Source: Castellaniella sp049673105 (GTDB lineage: Bacteria > Pseudomonadota > Gammaproteobacteria > Burkholderiales > Burkholderiaceae_B). Taken from it: DNA of 64,000 bases. The stretch's first letter is position 1. Each line of letters opens with the position of its first letter. The translations under genes and the position numbers were made by a program. This document shows, piece after piece, positions 7,883 through 16,112 of the stretch. Under the pieces are notes generated by a model that saw only the letters and a list, made by a program, of their open reading frames with translations, was not told the DNA's origin and searched no databases. The stretch is from positions 7,603 to 71,602 of the forward strand of contig NZ_JBATXG010000026.1 in assembly GCF_049673105.1 (NCBI RefSeq), in the 5' to 3' direction.

Positions 7883-8644
7883 ATGTCTTCCACCTTCCTG
7901 GACAAGGCTTTCGCGAGCTTTCCTGCCTTCCGCCACGCTGACCCCGATGGCCTGCGAATACTGTCAGGCGGCGCCCGCCGCATGGTGTTGTCGGTCCGCC
8001 AGCATTTGTTCCATCTGGGCGAACCAGCCGATCATTTCTTCTGGATCGAATCCGGCAGCGTCACCCTGTATCTGCCCAGCTACAACGGTGACGAACGCGT
8101 CTTCCAGGTTCTGGGAAACGACTGCCTGGTGGCCGCGACCGTCATGTTTGCGAACGACCGCCGCTACCCTGTCTCAGCCCAGGCGAACGAACGCACCGTG
8201 CTGCATCGCCTGGACGGCGCACCGCTGATTGGCATGGCGCAACGTTCATCGGAATTTTCCTGCGCTCTGCTGCGCATCGTGGCCGGCCAGATGACACAGG
8301 CGATCGGTCGCATCGACCTGCTGACCATCGCCAATTCCATGCAACGCCTGGTCACCTACCTGGTGACCCTTTACATCGAGCAGGGCAGCGCCTGGCTGAC
8401 CTTGCCAACCCATCACCGCGTGCTGGCGCGGCAGTTGAACATGACACCGGAAAACCTGTCGCGCATGCTGAGCGGTTTTCGGCGCGATGGCCTGATCGGC
8501 GGACGCAACCGCGATCTCGTTCTGCTCGACGTAGAAGCTCTGTGCAAGCAGGCCCGGCTGCCGCCTCCGGATATGAAAAAAATCACCCCGTCCTCGGGGC
8601 AATCTCAGGACGAAACGCTGTTCAGCTGCTGCACGCTGCACTGA
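7883..8644 (+). CDS. Crp/Fnr-family transcriptional regulator
   Basis: Cytoplasmic DNA-binding regulator, 253 residues. A cyclic-nucleotide-type sensor domain fills about residues 10-130 (LFHLGEPADHFFWIESGSVTLYL is its hallmark region). A long dimer helix follows, then a winged helix-turn-helix (about 175-225). The recognition helix has TPENLSRMLSGF, the E-x-x-S-R arrangement of regulators that read TTGAT-type half sites. There are no clustered cysteines of the FNR iron-sulfur type near the N-terminus; the two cysteines before the end (FSCC) are at the extreme C-terminus. The start is chosen downstream of the promoter, since the ATG at 7841 lies in the -10. Fur-type control and location between a heme-type locus and nnrS suggest a DNR-like role in NO or heme sensing. 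That is inference. Confidence 0.8.
   Translation: MSSTFLDKAFASFPAFRHADPDGLRILSGGARRMVLSVRQHLFHLGEPADHFFWIESGSVTLYLPSYNGDERVFQVLGNDCLVAATVMFANDRRYPVSAQANERTVLHRLDGAPLIGMAQRSSEFSCALLRIVAGQMTQAIGRIDLLTIANSMQRLVTYLVTLYIEQGSAWLTLPTHHRVLARQLNMTPENLSRMLSGFRRDGLIGGRNRDLVLLDVEALCKQARLPPPDMKKITPSSGQSQDETLFSCCTLH
8576..8600 (-). terminator. Terminator of the ABC-NnrS operon, nested in the 3' end of the Crp/Fnr gene
   Basis: On the minus strand CCCCG-AGGA-CGGGG is followed by TGATTTTTTT, a compact intrinsic terminator. It lies about 50 bp beyond the nnrS stop, inside the last codons of the convergent Crp/Fnr gene. Confidence 0.6.
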
Positions 8645-8651
8645 TTCCCCG

Positions 8652-9935
8652 TCAACAGCCGGATTCGGGGCCCGAGAACGGGCTGGGCGTCTTGCCGGCC
8701 GGCTCAGCGCAGCCTTCGCGCCCATCCAGCCGCCGGCCCGCCAGAACCGGCCAGGCATGCCACAAATAGGCAGCATAGGCGCCCACCCACAACATGCCAG
8801 CCGTCAGGATCAGCCACCACGACCAGCGCGCCAGCTCCGGCAGTCCGACCGACGCTCGGATCAGGGCGGCCAACGCCAGGACGCCCGCCGCCGCAGGCAG
8901 CCATGGCCGGCGGTCCAGCCATCGTCCCGTATGGATGCGTCCCGCCAAGCTCATGATGGTGAACACCGACAGACCCATGGCGCCGGCTGTCAGCAGATGG
9001 CGACCGCTCGACACAGGCCAGACACCCGCCAGCCAGGCCAGGCCCATGGCCCCGTAGCCCAGGGCGATCAGCCAGAAGCAGGCATATAGCATCAACGCCC
9101 AGCGGGTGAGCAGCGCCCGCCCGACATGCCAATCATTGAGCACATTCAGCATGGCGGCGCAGGCGGCCAGCGCGGCCCAGCCGGCCACCGGGCCGCCGCC
9201 CAGGACTGCCTGCGCCACACCGCATGCACCAATGGAAAAGACCGCCAGATAACGACGCGGCGGGCGGGCCAGATAATGATCCGATGGCGACGGTGCGCCC
9301 GGTCGACCTGCCTCGATATAGCCATTGAGCACGCTCATCGACACCCGACTGCCCGCCAGCAGAATCAGGACCATCGTCAGATCGATCGCGCCATGAATCC
9401 AGGGCAGCCCATCGTATCCGGCAAACAGCGCAACGAAGAACCCGGTCTGCGCCAGCAACAGCCCAGCCAGCGTCCAGGCAAAACCCAGATGCGCCCGGCG
9501 CGGATCGCGCCACAGCGCCGGCGCCAACCGGATCAGCAAGACAGCCGTGAAGGACACATTGCACAGAACCGTCAGCCCAAGCCCCGTCCCGAACGGCAGC
9601 CACTGCGCCAACGCATATGCCGCCCGTGCCATCAACCATAGAGCAACCAAGCCGGTCAGCGGGCGGACGGCAATCGGCGCTGCCCCCGTGAATTCCGGGA
9701 TGGCGGTCAGCAGAAAGCCAGCCGCTGCCGCCAGGCCGAAACCAAACACCAGTTCATGCGCATGCCACAACAGCACACCCCCCGGCGGTCTCCAGCCAGA
9801 CAGGGCAGCGCCATTCAGAAACAGCATCCAGACAGACAAGAACACCACGGCGCTCGCCGATGTCAGCACGAAAAATGGACGAAATCCGCAAGACCATAAA
9901 GGGTGAACCGCTGAACCGCCATGCTGCGCCGTCAT
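8652..9935 (-). CDS. nnrS: NnrS-family heme-copper membrane protein
   Basis: Integral membrane protein of the NnrS family, linked to nitric-oxide stress and denitrification in other proteobacteria. The 427-residue product has about twelve hydrophobic segments. The N-terminal family signatures are WSCGFRPFF and LLWHAHELVFGF, the latter with the His pair expected to bind metal or heme. It is the last gene of the ABC operon: its ATG overlaps the stop of the ATPase gene (ATGA). It converges on the Crp/Fnr gene with only 7 bp between stops. The C-terminal tail after the last membrane span is hydrophilic and not conserved as far as I can tell. The exact biochemical function of NnrS is not settled. 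Confidence 0.85.
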   Translation of the reverse strand: MTAQHGGSAVHPLWSCGFRPFFVLTSASAVVFLSVWMLFLNGAALSGWRPPGGVLLWHAHELVFGFGLAAAAGFLLTAIPEFTGAAPIAVRPLTGLVALWLMARAAYALAQWLPFGTGLGLTVLCNVSFTAVLLIRLAPALWRDPRRAHLGFAWTLAGLLLAQTGFFVALFAGYDGLPWIHGAIDLTMVLILLAGSRVSMSVLNGYIEAGRPGAPSPSDHYLARPPRRYLAVFSIGACGVAQAVLGGGPVAGWAALAACAAMLNVLNDWHVGRALLTRWALMLYACFWLIALGYGAMGLAWLAGVWPVSSGRHLLTAGAMGLSVFTIMSLAGRIHTGRWLDRRPWLPAAAGVLALAALIRASVGLPELARWSWWLILTAGMLWVGAYAAYLWHAWPVLAGRRLDGREGCAEPAGKTPSPFSGPESGC

Positions 9936-10693
9936 GAGGACTCTCCATCCAAGGCCACTGCCGAGACCAGCCCAAAGGATTCCCGCACGATCGGCGCATC
10001 CATCAAGCTGGCTGTCATCCGATGGCTCCAGGCCTCGGTACGCTGGGACTGCGATCGTTCCACCACGAATTCGCCCAACATGCGCCCTGGCCCGGACGCC
10101 ATGACGACGATGCGGTCGGCCAGCCGGACGGCCTCCATCAGATCATGAGTGATCATCAGCACGGCGGTCCCGGCGTGTTCCACCTGCTTGCGCAGCAGAC
10201 CATAGAGTTCCTGCTTCAGTCCTACATCCAGAGCTGAGAACGGCTCATCCAGCAGCAGCAGATCCGGCGCCACCGCCAGTGCGCGGCCAAGCGCTACCCG
10301 GCTTTGCATCCCGCCGGACAGTTCATGAGGATATTTACACGCGTCCGCTTCGGTCAGGCCCATACGCGTCGCCCACTCCATCGCCCGGCGTCGGCGTGCG
10401 ACAGCGGGCAGCCCCAGGCCCTTGAGTCCCAGGGAAATATTGTCCGCCGCATTTTTCCAAGGCATCAGCCGGGGCTGCTGGAACACGCAACCCACTCCCC
10501 GGAATGTGGAGCGCACCCGTCCTTCGGACGGTTCAAGCAAGCCCGCCGCAATATGCAGCAAGGTGCTTTTCCCGCAGCCGGACGGCCCCACCAATGCCAC
10601 GGTCTCGCCGGCATGAAGGTTCAGCGAAATACCTGACAGCACAGTCGTCAGCCCAAAGCGATGGCCCAGTTGGCGAAGGCTCAATAGACTCAT
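9932..10693 (-). CDS. ABC transporter ATP-binding protein (SsuB/TauB type)
   Basis: Cytoplasmic ATPase that powers the neighbouring permease; 253 residues, usual for SsuB/TauB/NrtD proteins. Walker A is GPSGCGKST near residue 37, the Q-loop CVFQQPRLMPW near 70, the ABC signature LSGGMQSRVALGRAL near 123, and Walker B LLLLDEPFSALD. The switch His lies in MITHDLMEA. Its start overlaps the permease stop and its stop overlaps the nnrS start (both ATGA), so translation is coupled. This ATPase type serves sulfonate, taurine, nitrate or thiamin-precursor importers; the sequence alone does not tell which. Confidence 0.9.
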   Translation of the reverse strand: MSLLSLRQLGHRFGLTTVLSGISLNLHAGETVALVGPSGCGKSTLLHIAAGLLEPSEGRVRSTFRGVGCVFQQPRLMPWKNAADNISLGLKGLGLPAVARRRRAMEWATRMGLTEADACKYPHELSGGMQSRVALGRALAVAPDLLLLDEPFSALDVGLKQELYGLLRKQVEHAGTAVLMITHDLMEAVRLADRIVVMASGPGRMLGEFVVERSQSQRTEAWSHRMTASLMDAPIVRESFGLVSAVALDGESS

Positions 10694-11496
10694 GTGTCCG
10701 CCGTCCGCCAGCGCTCGATGGCGCGCTTGATCGGCTCCAGCAGCAGATACTCAGCGGCCAGCAGCAATCCCAACACCGCTGCGATCCAGCCCAGCGACCC
10801 TGCCATATCCAGTTGCGCCCGCGACACAGCCAGTGCCGCCCCCGCGCCATCCGACGCCGCCAACAGCTCGGCCATCATGACCACTTTCCAGGCAATGCCC
10901 AGGGCGGTAATCCAGGCCGGCAGCAAGTATGAAACCACGTGCGGCAGATGCACATCCAGCAACATCGCGTACCACGTCAGCCGATAGACACGCGCCACAT
11001 CCATGAGCTGCCCATCCAGCGTCCTCGCCCCCTGCATCGCCCCCGCAAAGACCAGCGGAAAACAGGCAAGCACGACAGTGAACACAGGTGTGGCATCGCC
11101 CATGCCGAACCAGATCATGGCCAGCACCAGCCAGGCAATGGGCGGCATCCCCAGCAACAGCGTCACCAAGGGCCGCGACACCAGCGCAGCAGTCAAAGAC
11201 CGACCGGCCAGCATTCCGAGCACAGTCCCCGCCAGCACGGCAATCCCCAGCCCCAGGAAGGCGCGACGAGCGGAAATCCACAATTGCGGCGCAGCCAGAC
11301 CCGAGGCCAGCAGTTCACCCAGCCGGCCCAGCACCGCCGAGGGCCCTGGCAGAACCAGCGGCCCATGGTGCAAGGCACCCCATTCCCAAAGGGCACAGAA
11401 CAGCAGCAGACTGGCCACCGCCCCCCAGCCGCTCCAGAAATAGGCCAATACAGCACCCAAGCGCCGCCATCCGGGCGCGTCAGGCATAGAAGTCAT
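10690..11496 (-). CDS. ABC transporter permease (SsuC/TauC type)
   Basis: Inner-membrane permease of the binding-protein-dependent family, 268 residues with about six membrane spans. The EAA-type loop that contacts the ATPase is in the second half (DVARVYRLTWYAMLLDVHLPHVVSYLLPAWITALGIAWKVV, shown in parts). The LLGMPPIAWLVLAMIWFG segment is characteristic of SsuC/TauC proteins. The gene overlaps the upstream binding-protein gene by 17 bp and the downstream ATPase by 4 bp. Met4 is an alternative start that would shorten the first overlap. The substrate is unknown. Confidence 0.88.
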   Translation of the reverse strand: MTSMPDAPGWRRLGAVLAYFWSGWGAVASLLLFCALWEWGALHHGPLVLPGPSAVLGRLGELLASGLAAPQLWISARRAFLGLGIAVLAGTVLGMLAGRSLTAALVSRPLVTLLLGMPPIAWLVLAMIWFGMGDATPVFTVVLACFPLVFAGAMQGARTLDGQLMDVARVYRLTWYAMLLDVHLPHVVSYLLPAWITALGIAWKVVMMAELLAASDGAGAALAVSRAQLDMAGSLGWIAAVLGLLLAAEYLLLEPIKRAIERWRTADT

Positions 11497-12544
11497 GATC
11501 CGGCAATCGCCCGCCGATCAGCGCGGCGTGATCCGCCAACAAGCACTGAAAGAAGAACTCCAGTTCTTCTCGCGCATCTACGGCATCCACCGCGCGGTCG
11601 CGCGACTGCACCAGAGAATCCGCCACGGCGTCAGGCGTCAGCATAGGGATATGGCGCGCCACCAGCTCGCCGCATTGCGTGGGGTGCGCCAGGCACCACG
11701 CCAAAGAATCCGCATACTGGGCACGCACCCGGCAGGACAGGCCGGTATCAACGCTTGATTTCCCCACGGCTGCTATACCCGCCTGCGGAATGCGTGGCTC
11801 ACGGCCCAGTACCCGGCCCCAGGCCTGCGACAGGTTGACGCCGCGATACAGCGTAGGCGCCACGACCGACACGGGGAATGATTCGCTCTTGCGCAACACC
11901 ATGGACACGGCGGGTTCCGGCAACAGCGCGTGATCCACGCGACGGAGCAACAATTGCTGAATGGCATCGAATGGCGTCGGCACATAGCGCAAGAAGAAAT
12001 CCCGCCGTTGATCCAGCCCCAGACGAGACGTCAGCAAGCCAAACAGAATGTCCGGCATATCCGCCCGAAACGGCATGGCGATTTCCAACCCTTGGAAATC
12101 GTCCAATGCATGCAGCGCCGGATCGCGGGTTACAAGCCACAGCATCCCCCAGGTCGCCACGTTCAACAGCCGCAGGGGAACTCCCTGAGCGTACAGATTC
12201 GCCGCCACATTTGATGGCATCGCCATGAAATCCGCGCCGCCGCCCACTGCCCAGGCCCGCAGCTGATCCGGGTTCTGCCACAACTGAAAACGGCTGCCCG
12301 GCGCTACGTCGTCCAGGCTGCCGGAATCCGTCATATGGATCAGGGGATACGACACGGTGGCTGGCGGCCCCGCCAGCACAAGCGGTCGCATACCGGCAGC
12401 CGCCGCCGACACACCTGCTGCAGATGGCACCGCCGCCATCAGCCCCCAGGCAGAGGCCAGGCCCAGCAGCGCGCGGCGCCGAACCTCGGGAACTGGCGGA
12501 TGACAAGCGGACGATGCTGACGGCGCGGTGAGTCGAAAAACCAT
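11480..12544 (-). CDS. ABC transporter substrate-binding protein (NMT1/SsuA-like)
   Basis: Periplasmic solute-binding protein of the NMT1/ThiY/SsuA superfamily, 354 residues. The N-terminus has a twin-arginine-like motif (RRRALLGLASAWGL) leading into an Ala-rich hydrophobic stretch ending about residue 52, so export by Tat is possible. The mature part shows GGGADFMAMPSNVAANLYAQGVPLRLLNV, in pieces the typical 'presence-of-ligand' hinge region. The open frame runs 41 codons further upstream across a Fur-type box, so the ATG downstream of that box is taken as the start. It is first in the operon with permease, ATPase and nnrS. An iron-type box, NnrS and this protein together suggest uptake of something needed under iron or NO stress; no substrate can be named. 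Confidence 0.8.
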   Translation of the reverse strand: MVFRLTAPSASSACHPPVPEVRRRALLGLASAWGLMAAVPSAAGVSAAAAGMRPLVLAGPPATVSYPLIHMTDSGSLDDVAPGSRFQLWQNPDQLRAWAVGGGADFMAMPSNVAANLYAQGVPLRLLNVATWGMLWLVTRDPALHALDDFQGLEIAMPFRADMPDILFGLLTSRLGLDQRRDFFLRYVPTPFDAIQQLLLRRVDHALLPEPAVSMVLRKSESFPVSVVAPTLYRGVNLSQAWGRVLGREPRIPQAGIAAVGKSSVDTGLSCRVRAQYADSLAWCLAHPTQCGELVARHIPMLTPDAVADSLVQSRDRAVDAVDAREELEFFFQCLLADHAALIGGRLPDHDFYA

Positions 12545-12603
12545 GGCGATTGCCGGCGTGAATCTTGTAAACCCTGGAATTGTGGGTGGATCACCATGTA
12601 AAT

Positions 12604-12623
12604 GCAAATGATAATTATCAAGT
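12604..12623 (-). promoter_or_regulatory. Fur box (FNR-like core) upstream of the ABC-NnrS operon
   Basis: On the minus strand the site is ACTTGATAATTATCATTTGC. It contains the 12-bp palindrome TGATAATTATCA and the same TTGATAATTATCAT core as the receptor promoter. It lies about 60-80 bp upstream of the binding-protein start, directly after the stop of the preceding gene. TTGAT-AATT-ATCAT matches 9 of 10 fixed bases of an FNR/DNR box, while hexamers GATAAT/ATTATC fit Fur. Confidence 0.6.
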
Positions 12624-13388
12624 TTAACTATGCTCGTCAGATCGATACGGAGCAGGATCAATATCATGCTTGCGCATCAGCGCCCAGAAAGCCCGGCGGT
12701 GTTTTTGCGCCATGCGCGCGGCCAAGGTGACGTTGCCGCCATGACGCCCCAGGGCTGCACGGATATAGGCGCGTTCAAAGCGGGCGACGACCTGGCTTTT
12801 TGCCTCGCGGAAGGAATCCTGCGATGTGGCGCGCTGCATGGCGAGGGCCACGGCATAGGCTTCCAGTTCCGCCCCGGAACGATCCAGGATGGTGTGACAG
12901 AGTTCAGCTTCGGTCGGCCCTTGATGAGCCGCCACCATCATGCCGGAGATGACCGCGCCGCCATACAGCGGTTCAGGCTCTGCCACACAAGCCGGCGCCA
13001 GCCTGCCCAGGGCGCTTTCCAGGCGGGCGCGCAGTTCTTCAGGGCAAAACGGCGGTTGCAGAAAGTCTGACGCCCCCAGCGCAATCAGATCATGCACAGC
13101 CTGCGCCCGCAGCCCCACCGCGTAGACCAGCAGCACCGCCGGCAGGCGACCGGCACGTGCCGCCAGCGCCGTGCGCCATGCCGGCAAAGACGATTCATCC
13201 GCGTACAACAGGCCCGCATCGTAGCGACCGCACGCCAGAGCAGGATCATCGAACAGGGTGTCGATCGCCGCATGAGGCTGCAACAAGGTGTGCAGGTGCA
13301 GGCGGCCCCCCAGATAGGGTCCTTTCAGCGCCCGCACCCAATCTGTTTGGTCCAGGGTCAAGAGTGCGCAATCCAACCGTTCTCGCAT
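12624..13388 (-). CDS. Response-regulator-like protein with Fis-type helix-turn-helix
   Basis: Likely DNA-binding regulator, 254 residues. The first ~130 residues resemble a receiver domain in layout (RYDAGLLYADES, then LPAVLLVYAVG, then ALGASDFLQPPFCPEEL), but the conserved Lys before the final Pro is missing (QPP) and the phospho-acceptor is doubtful. The C-terminus is a Fis/NtrC-type helix-turn-helix (RAALGRHGGNVTLAARMAQK, then RRAFWALMRKH). No AAA+ domain lies between them. The start ATG has a strong AAGGAG site; the open frame above it is not used. It is divergent from the alanine symporter gene and might regulate it. The phosphorylation status and target are unknown. Confidence 0.65.
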   Translation of the reverse strand: MRERLDCALLTLDQTDWVRALKGPYLGGRLHLHTLLQPHAAIDTLFDDPALACGRYDAGLLYADESSLPAWRTALAARAGRLPAVLLVYAVGLRAQAVHDLIALGASDFLQPPFCPEELRARLESALGRLAPACVAEPEPLYGGAVISGMMVAAHQGPTEAELCHTILDRSGAELEAYAVALAMQRATSQDSFREAKSQVVARFERAYIRAALGRHGGNVTLAARMAQKHRRAFWALMRKHDIDPAPYRSDEHS

Positions 13389-13625
13389 GCCAGGTCTCCT
13401 TGGTCGAAGCGAAGGCCCGCATGACGCGTCCCCGCCGAAACGACAGAATAGGCAAGCAAACCGACACGGCATAGTCGCAAAACTACGCTGGGGATAACCC
13501 TTGGTTTACTCGAAACAGCCGGTTTTTAGAAATTTATTGTTGGATTAGGAAAAATTTTAGGAATATTCACTGAAAACGTGGTGATAGCATGGCGCCAATT
13601 TAATGCCATAAGCAGGAGACAAGCT

Positions 13626-15002
13626 TTGGAAGCACTGAATACTTTCGTCAACGACATCAACGGCCTGGTCTGGGGCCCCCCCATGCTGGTCCTGATCCTC
13701 GGGACAGGCTTTTTCCTGATGATCCTGTTGAAGTTCATGCCGCTGCGCCGCATCGGCACAGGCTTTGCCATGATCTGGCGCGGTCGCCATCGTGGTGATG
13801 CGTCCACGGGGGAAATCAGCCCCTTCGAGGCCCTGATGACCTGCCTGGCAGCCACCGTCGGAACCGGCAACATTGCCGGCGTGGCGACCGCCATCGCCGT
13901 GGGTGGCCCTGGCGCCCTGTTCTGGATGTGGTGCACGGCCTTGGTCGGCATGGCCACCAAATATGCCGAAGTGGTCGTCGCCGTCCATTTCCGCGAAAAA
14001 GACGAACGCGGCCAACATTCCGGCGGCCCCATGTACGCCATCAAGAACGGTCTGGGCCGTAAATGGCTCTGGCTGGGCGTCGCCTTTGCGATCTTCGGCG
14101 GCTTCGCCGGCTTTGGCATCGGCAACATGGTTCAGGTCAACAGCATGGCGCTGGCGCTGGAATCCACCTTCTCGGTACCCACCTGGATCACCGGGGTAGT
14201 CACCATGATCCTGATCGGCCTGGTCATCCTGGGCGGCATCAAACGCATCGGCGCGGTCGCGGCATCCCTGGTGCCGTTCATGTGCGTGGCCTACGTGCTG
14301 GCCGGGCTGGTCGTGCTGGCCGTCAATGCGGACCGCATCCCCGAAGCGCTGGATCTGATCTTCACCCACGCCTTCTCGCCCATCGCCGCCACCGGCGGCT
14401 TTGCCGGCGCCGCTGTCATGGCCGCCATCCGCTTCGGTGTGGCGCGCGGGATCTTCTCGAACGAAGCCGGTCTGGGTTCCGCCGGTATCGCCCAGGCTGC
14501 CGGCACCACCAGCAATGCAGTGGAATCCGGCCTGATCGGCATGATGGGGACTTTCATCGACACCATCATCATCTGCAGCATCACCGGCCTGGCCATCGTC
14601 TGCTCGGGCGTCTGGACCAGCGGAGCGAGCGGTGCTGCGCTGTCAGCGGCTGCCTTCGAAGTGTCCCTGCCGGGCGTCGGCGGCATCATCCTGACCATCG
14701 CCCTGGTGATCTTTGCCTTCACCACCATCCTGGGCTGGAGCTACTACGGCGAGAAATGCTGGGAATTCCTGCTGGGCGCCAAATCCACGATACCCTACCG
14801 CATCATCTGGGTCGTCGCCATCCCGTTTGGCGCCATCACGCAGCTGGACTTCGCCTGGCTGCTGGCCGATACCCTGAATGGGCTGATGGCTCTGCCCAAC
14901 CTGGCCTCGCTGATCCTGCTCAGCCCGGTGATCGTCAAACTGACGCGGGACTATTTCCGGGACCGCACCCAAGTCGGCGAACTGAGCACGCAGACGAAGT
15001 AA
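13626..15002 (+). CDS. Sodium:alanine (AGCS) symporter
   Basis: Inner-membrane sodium-coupled amino-acid importer of the alanine/glycine:cation symporter family, 458 residues with about ten membrane spans. Family hallmarks are GLVWGPPMLVLILGTG at the start, ATVGTGNIAGVATAIAVGGPGALFWMW (in pieces) and GIFSNEAGLGSA further on. The start is a TTG seven bases after a clear AGGAG, giving MEALNTFVNDIN, which aligns with the usual family N-terminus. The GTG at 13578 lacks such a site. The ~240-bp upstream gap is AT-rich near 13515-13580 and should hold the promoters for this gene and the divergent regulator. A strong terminator follows. Confidence 0.92.
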   Translation: MEALNTFVNDINGLVWGPPMLVLILGTGFFLMILLKFMPLRRIGTGFAMIWRGRHRGDASTGEISPFEALMTCLAATVGTGNIAGVATAIAVGGPGALFWMWCTALVGMATKYAEVVVAVHFREKDERGQHSGGPMYAIKNGLGRKWLWLGVAFAIFGGFAGFGIGNMVQVNSMALALESTFSVPTWITGVVTMILIGLVILGGIKRIGAVAASLVPFMCVAYVLAGLVVLAVNADRIPEALDLIFTHAFSPIAATGGFAGAAVMAAIRFGVARGIFSNEAGLGSAGIAQAAGTTSNAVESGLIGMMGTFIDTIIICSITGLAIVCSGVWTSGASGAALSAAAFEVSLPGVGGIILTIALVIFAFTTILGWSYYGEKCWEFLLGAKSTIPYRIIWVVAIPFGAITQLDFAWLLADTLNGLMALPNLASLILLSPVIVKLTRDYFRDRTQVGELSTQTK

Positions 15003-15028
15003 GCCTCTAAGACGCGGCGCACCGCCAT

Positions 15029-15061
15029 CGCCACGGCAGCCCATGCTGCCGTGGCGTTTTT
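15029..15061 (+). terminator. Strong intrinsic terminator
   Basis: CGCCACGGCAG-CCCATG-CTGCCGTGGCG (11-bp stem) followed by TTTTT. It ends the symporter transcript. The hairpin also abuts the stop of the convergent dppF gene, so it could work in both directions, though the T-tract is only on the plus strand. Confidence 0.9.
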
Positions 15062-16112
15062 ATTGCGGATCGTGCGACAGTCCTCGCGCGACGTGGCAGC
15101 GAAACCGATGCTGCGGGTCCTGCGTATCGTGCACCAACGGCTGCGGCAATTCGCACCCTTGCGTCGCCCAGGGGCAGCGATCCCTGAAAAAACAGCCGAC
15201 GGGCAAGATGCGATTGCCGGGCAATTCCACTGGCGCGGCGGGCATATCGTCCATCCAGGGTCGGTCCAGGCGCGGCACCGAATCCAGCAGTTCGCGGGTA
15301 TAGGGATGCCGGGGCGCCCCCAGCACCGCGCCGGCCTCTCCCTGTTCGACGATCTGGCCCAGATACATGACCGCGACCCGGTCGCACAGATGCCGCACGA
15401 CGGACACATTGTGCGAAATCAGCACATAAGTCAGCCCATGACGGCGGCGCAAGTCCTGCAGCAGATTCAAGATCTGCGCCTGCACCGAGATATCCAGCGC
15501 CGAAGTCGGCTCATCCAGGACGATCACGTCGGGCCCGGAGGACAGGGCGCGAGCGATAGCGATACGCTGGCGCTGACCGCCGGAGAACTCATGCACGTAG
15601 CGGTCCAGCGTGTCGGGTCGCAGCCCCACCTGCACGGCCAGTTCCGCCGCCCAGGCACGCAGGGCGGCGGCGCCTCGTCGCTGCGCCGATCCCGATCCCG
15701 CCCCGCGCCGTCCCCGGACGACCAGCGGCTCGATGATGACCTTCCAGGCGGGCAAACGCGGATCCAACGAAGACTGGGGGTCCTGAAAAACAATCTGAAC
15801 ATTGGCCGGATGGCCATCGACGCGACGCTGGCGCTGCACACTGCCATCGGTAGGCGGCAGCAAGCCCATCAACACCTGGGCCAGCGTACTTTTGCCGCAG
15901 CCGGATTCCCCCACGATGCCGAACGCCTCGCCGCGCCGAATCTGCAGATCGATGCCATTGAGCGCATGGGCCGATTGCAAGACACGCCCCCGCCAATCGC
16001 GCACGACGGGAAAATGGACGCTGACATCCCGGATATCCAAGACGGAATCCGGCCCTTGCTGATCGGGTCGATCCGCGCCGACACCTGCTGCAGTCCGATG
16101 AACGACCGTCAT
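15060..16112 (-). CDS. dppF: Dipeptide/oligopeptide ABC transporter ATP-binding protein (DppF/OppF)
   Basis: Second ATPase of a peptide importer, 350 residues. It has Walker A GESGCGKST, the Q-loop IVFQDPQSSLDPR, the signature FSGGQRQRIAIARAL and Walker B VIVLDEPTSALD. The OppF/DppF-specific C-terminal extension carries the Cys-containing motif CFFRDRCPWATQGCE, which in this family binds an iron-sulfur cluster. The start ATG overlaps the stop of dppD (ATGA), so it is preferred to the longer frame upstream. It is last in the ddpX-dppABCDF operon. A stretch of Gly/Ser/Ala-rich insertion (RGAGSGSAQRRGAAA) lies between the Walker A and signature regions. Confidence 0.9.
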   Translation of the reverse strand: MTVVHRTAAGVGADRPDQQGPDSVLDIRDVSVHFPVVRDWRGRVLQSAHALNGIDLQIRRGEAFGIVGESGCGKSTLAQVLMGLLPPTDGSVQRQRRVDGHPANVQIVFQDPQSSLDPRLPAWKVIIEPLVVRGRRGAGSGSAQRRGAAALRAWAAELAVQVGLRPDTLDRYVHEFSGGQRQRIAIARALSSGPDVIVLDEPTSALDISVQAQILNLLQDLRRRHGLTYVLISHNVSVVRHLCDRVAVMYLGQIVEQGEAGAVLGAPRHPYTRELLDSVPRLDRPWMDDMPAAPVELPGNRILPVGCFFRDRCPWATQGCELPQPLVHDTQDPQHRFRCHVARGLSHDPQ

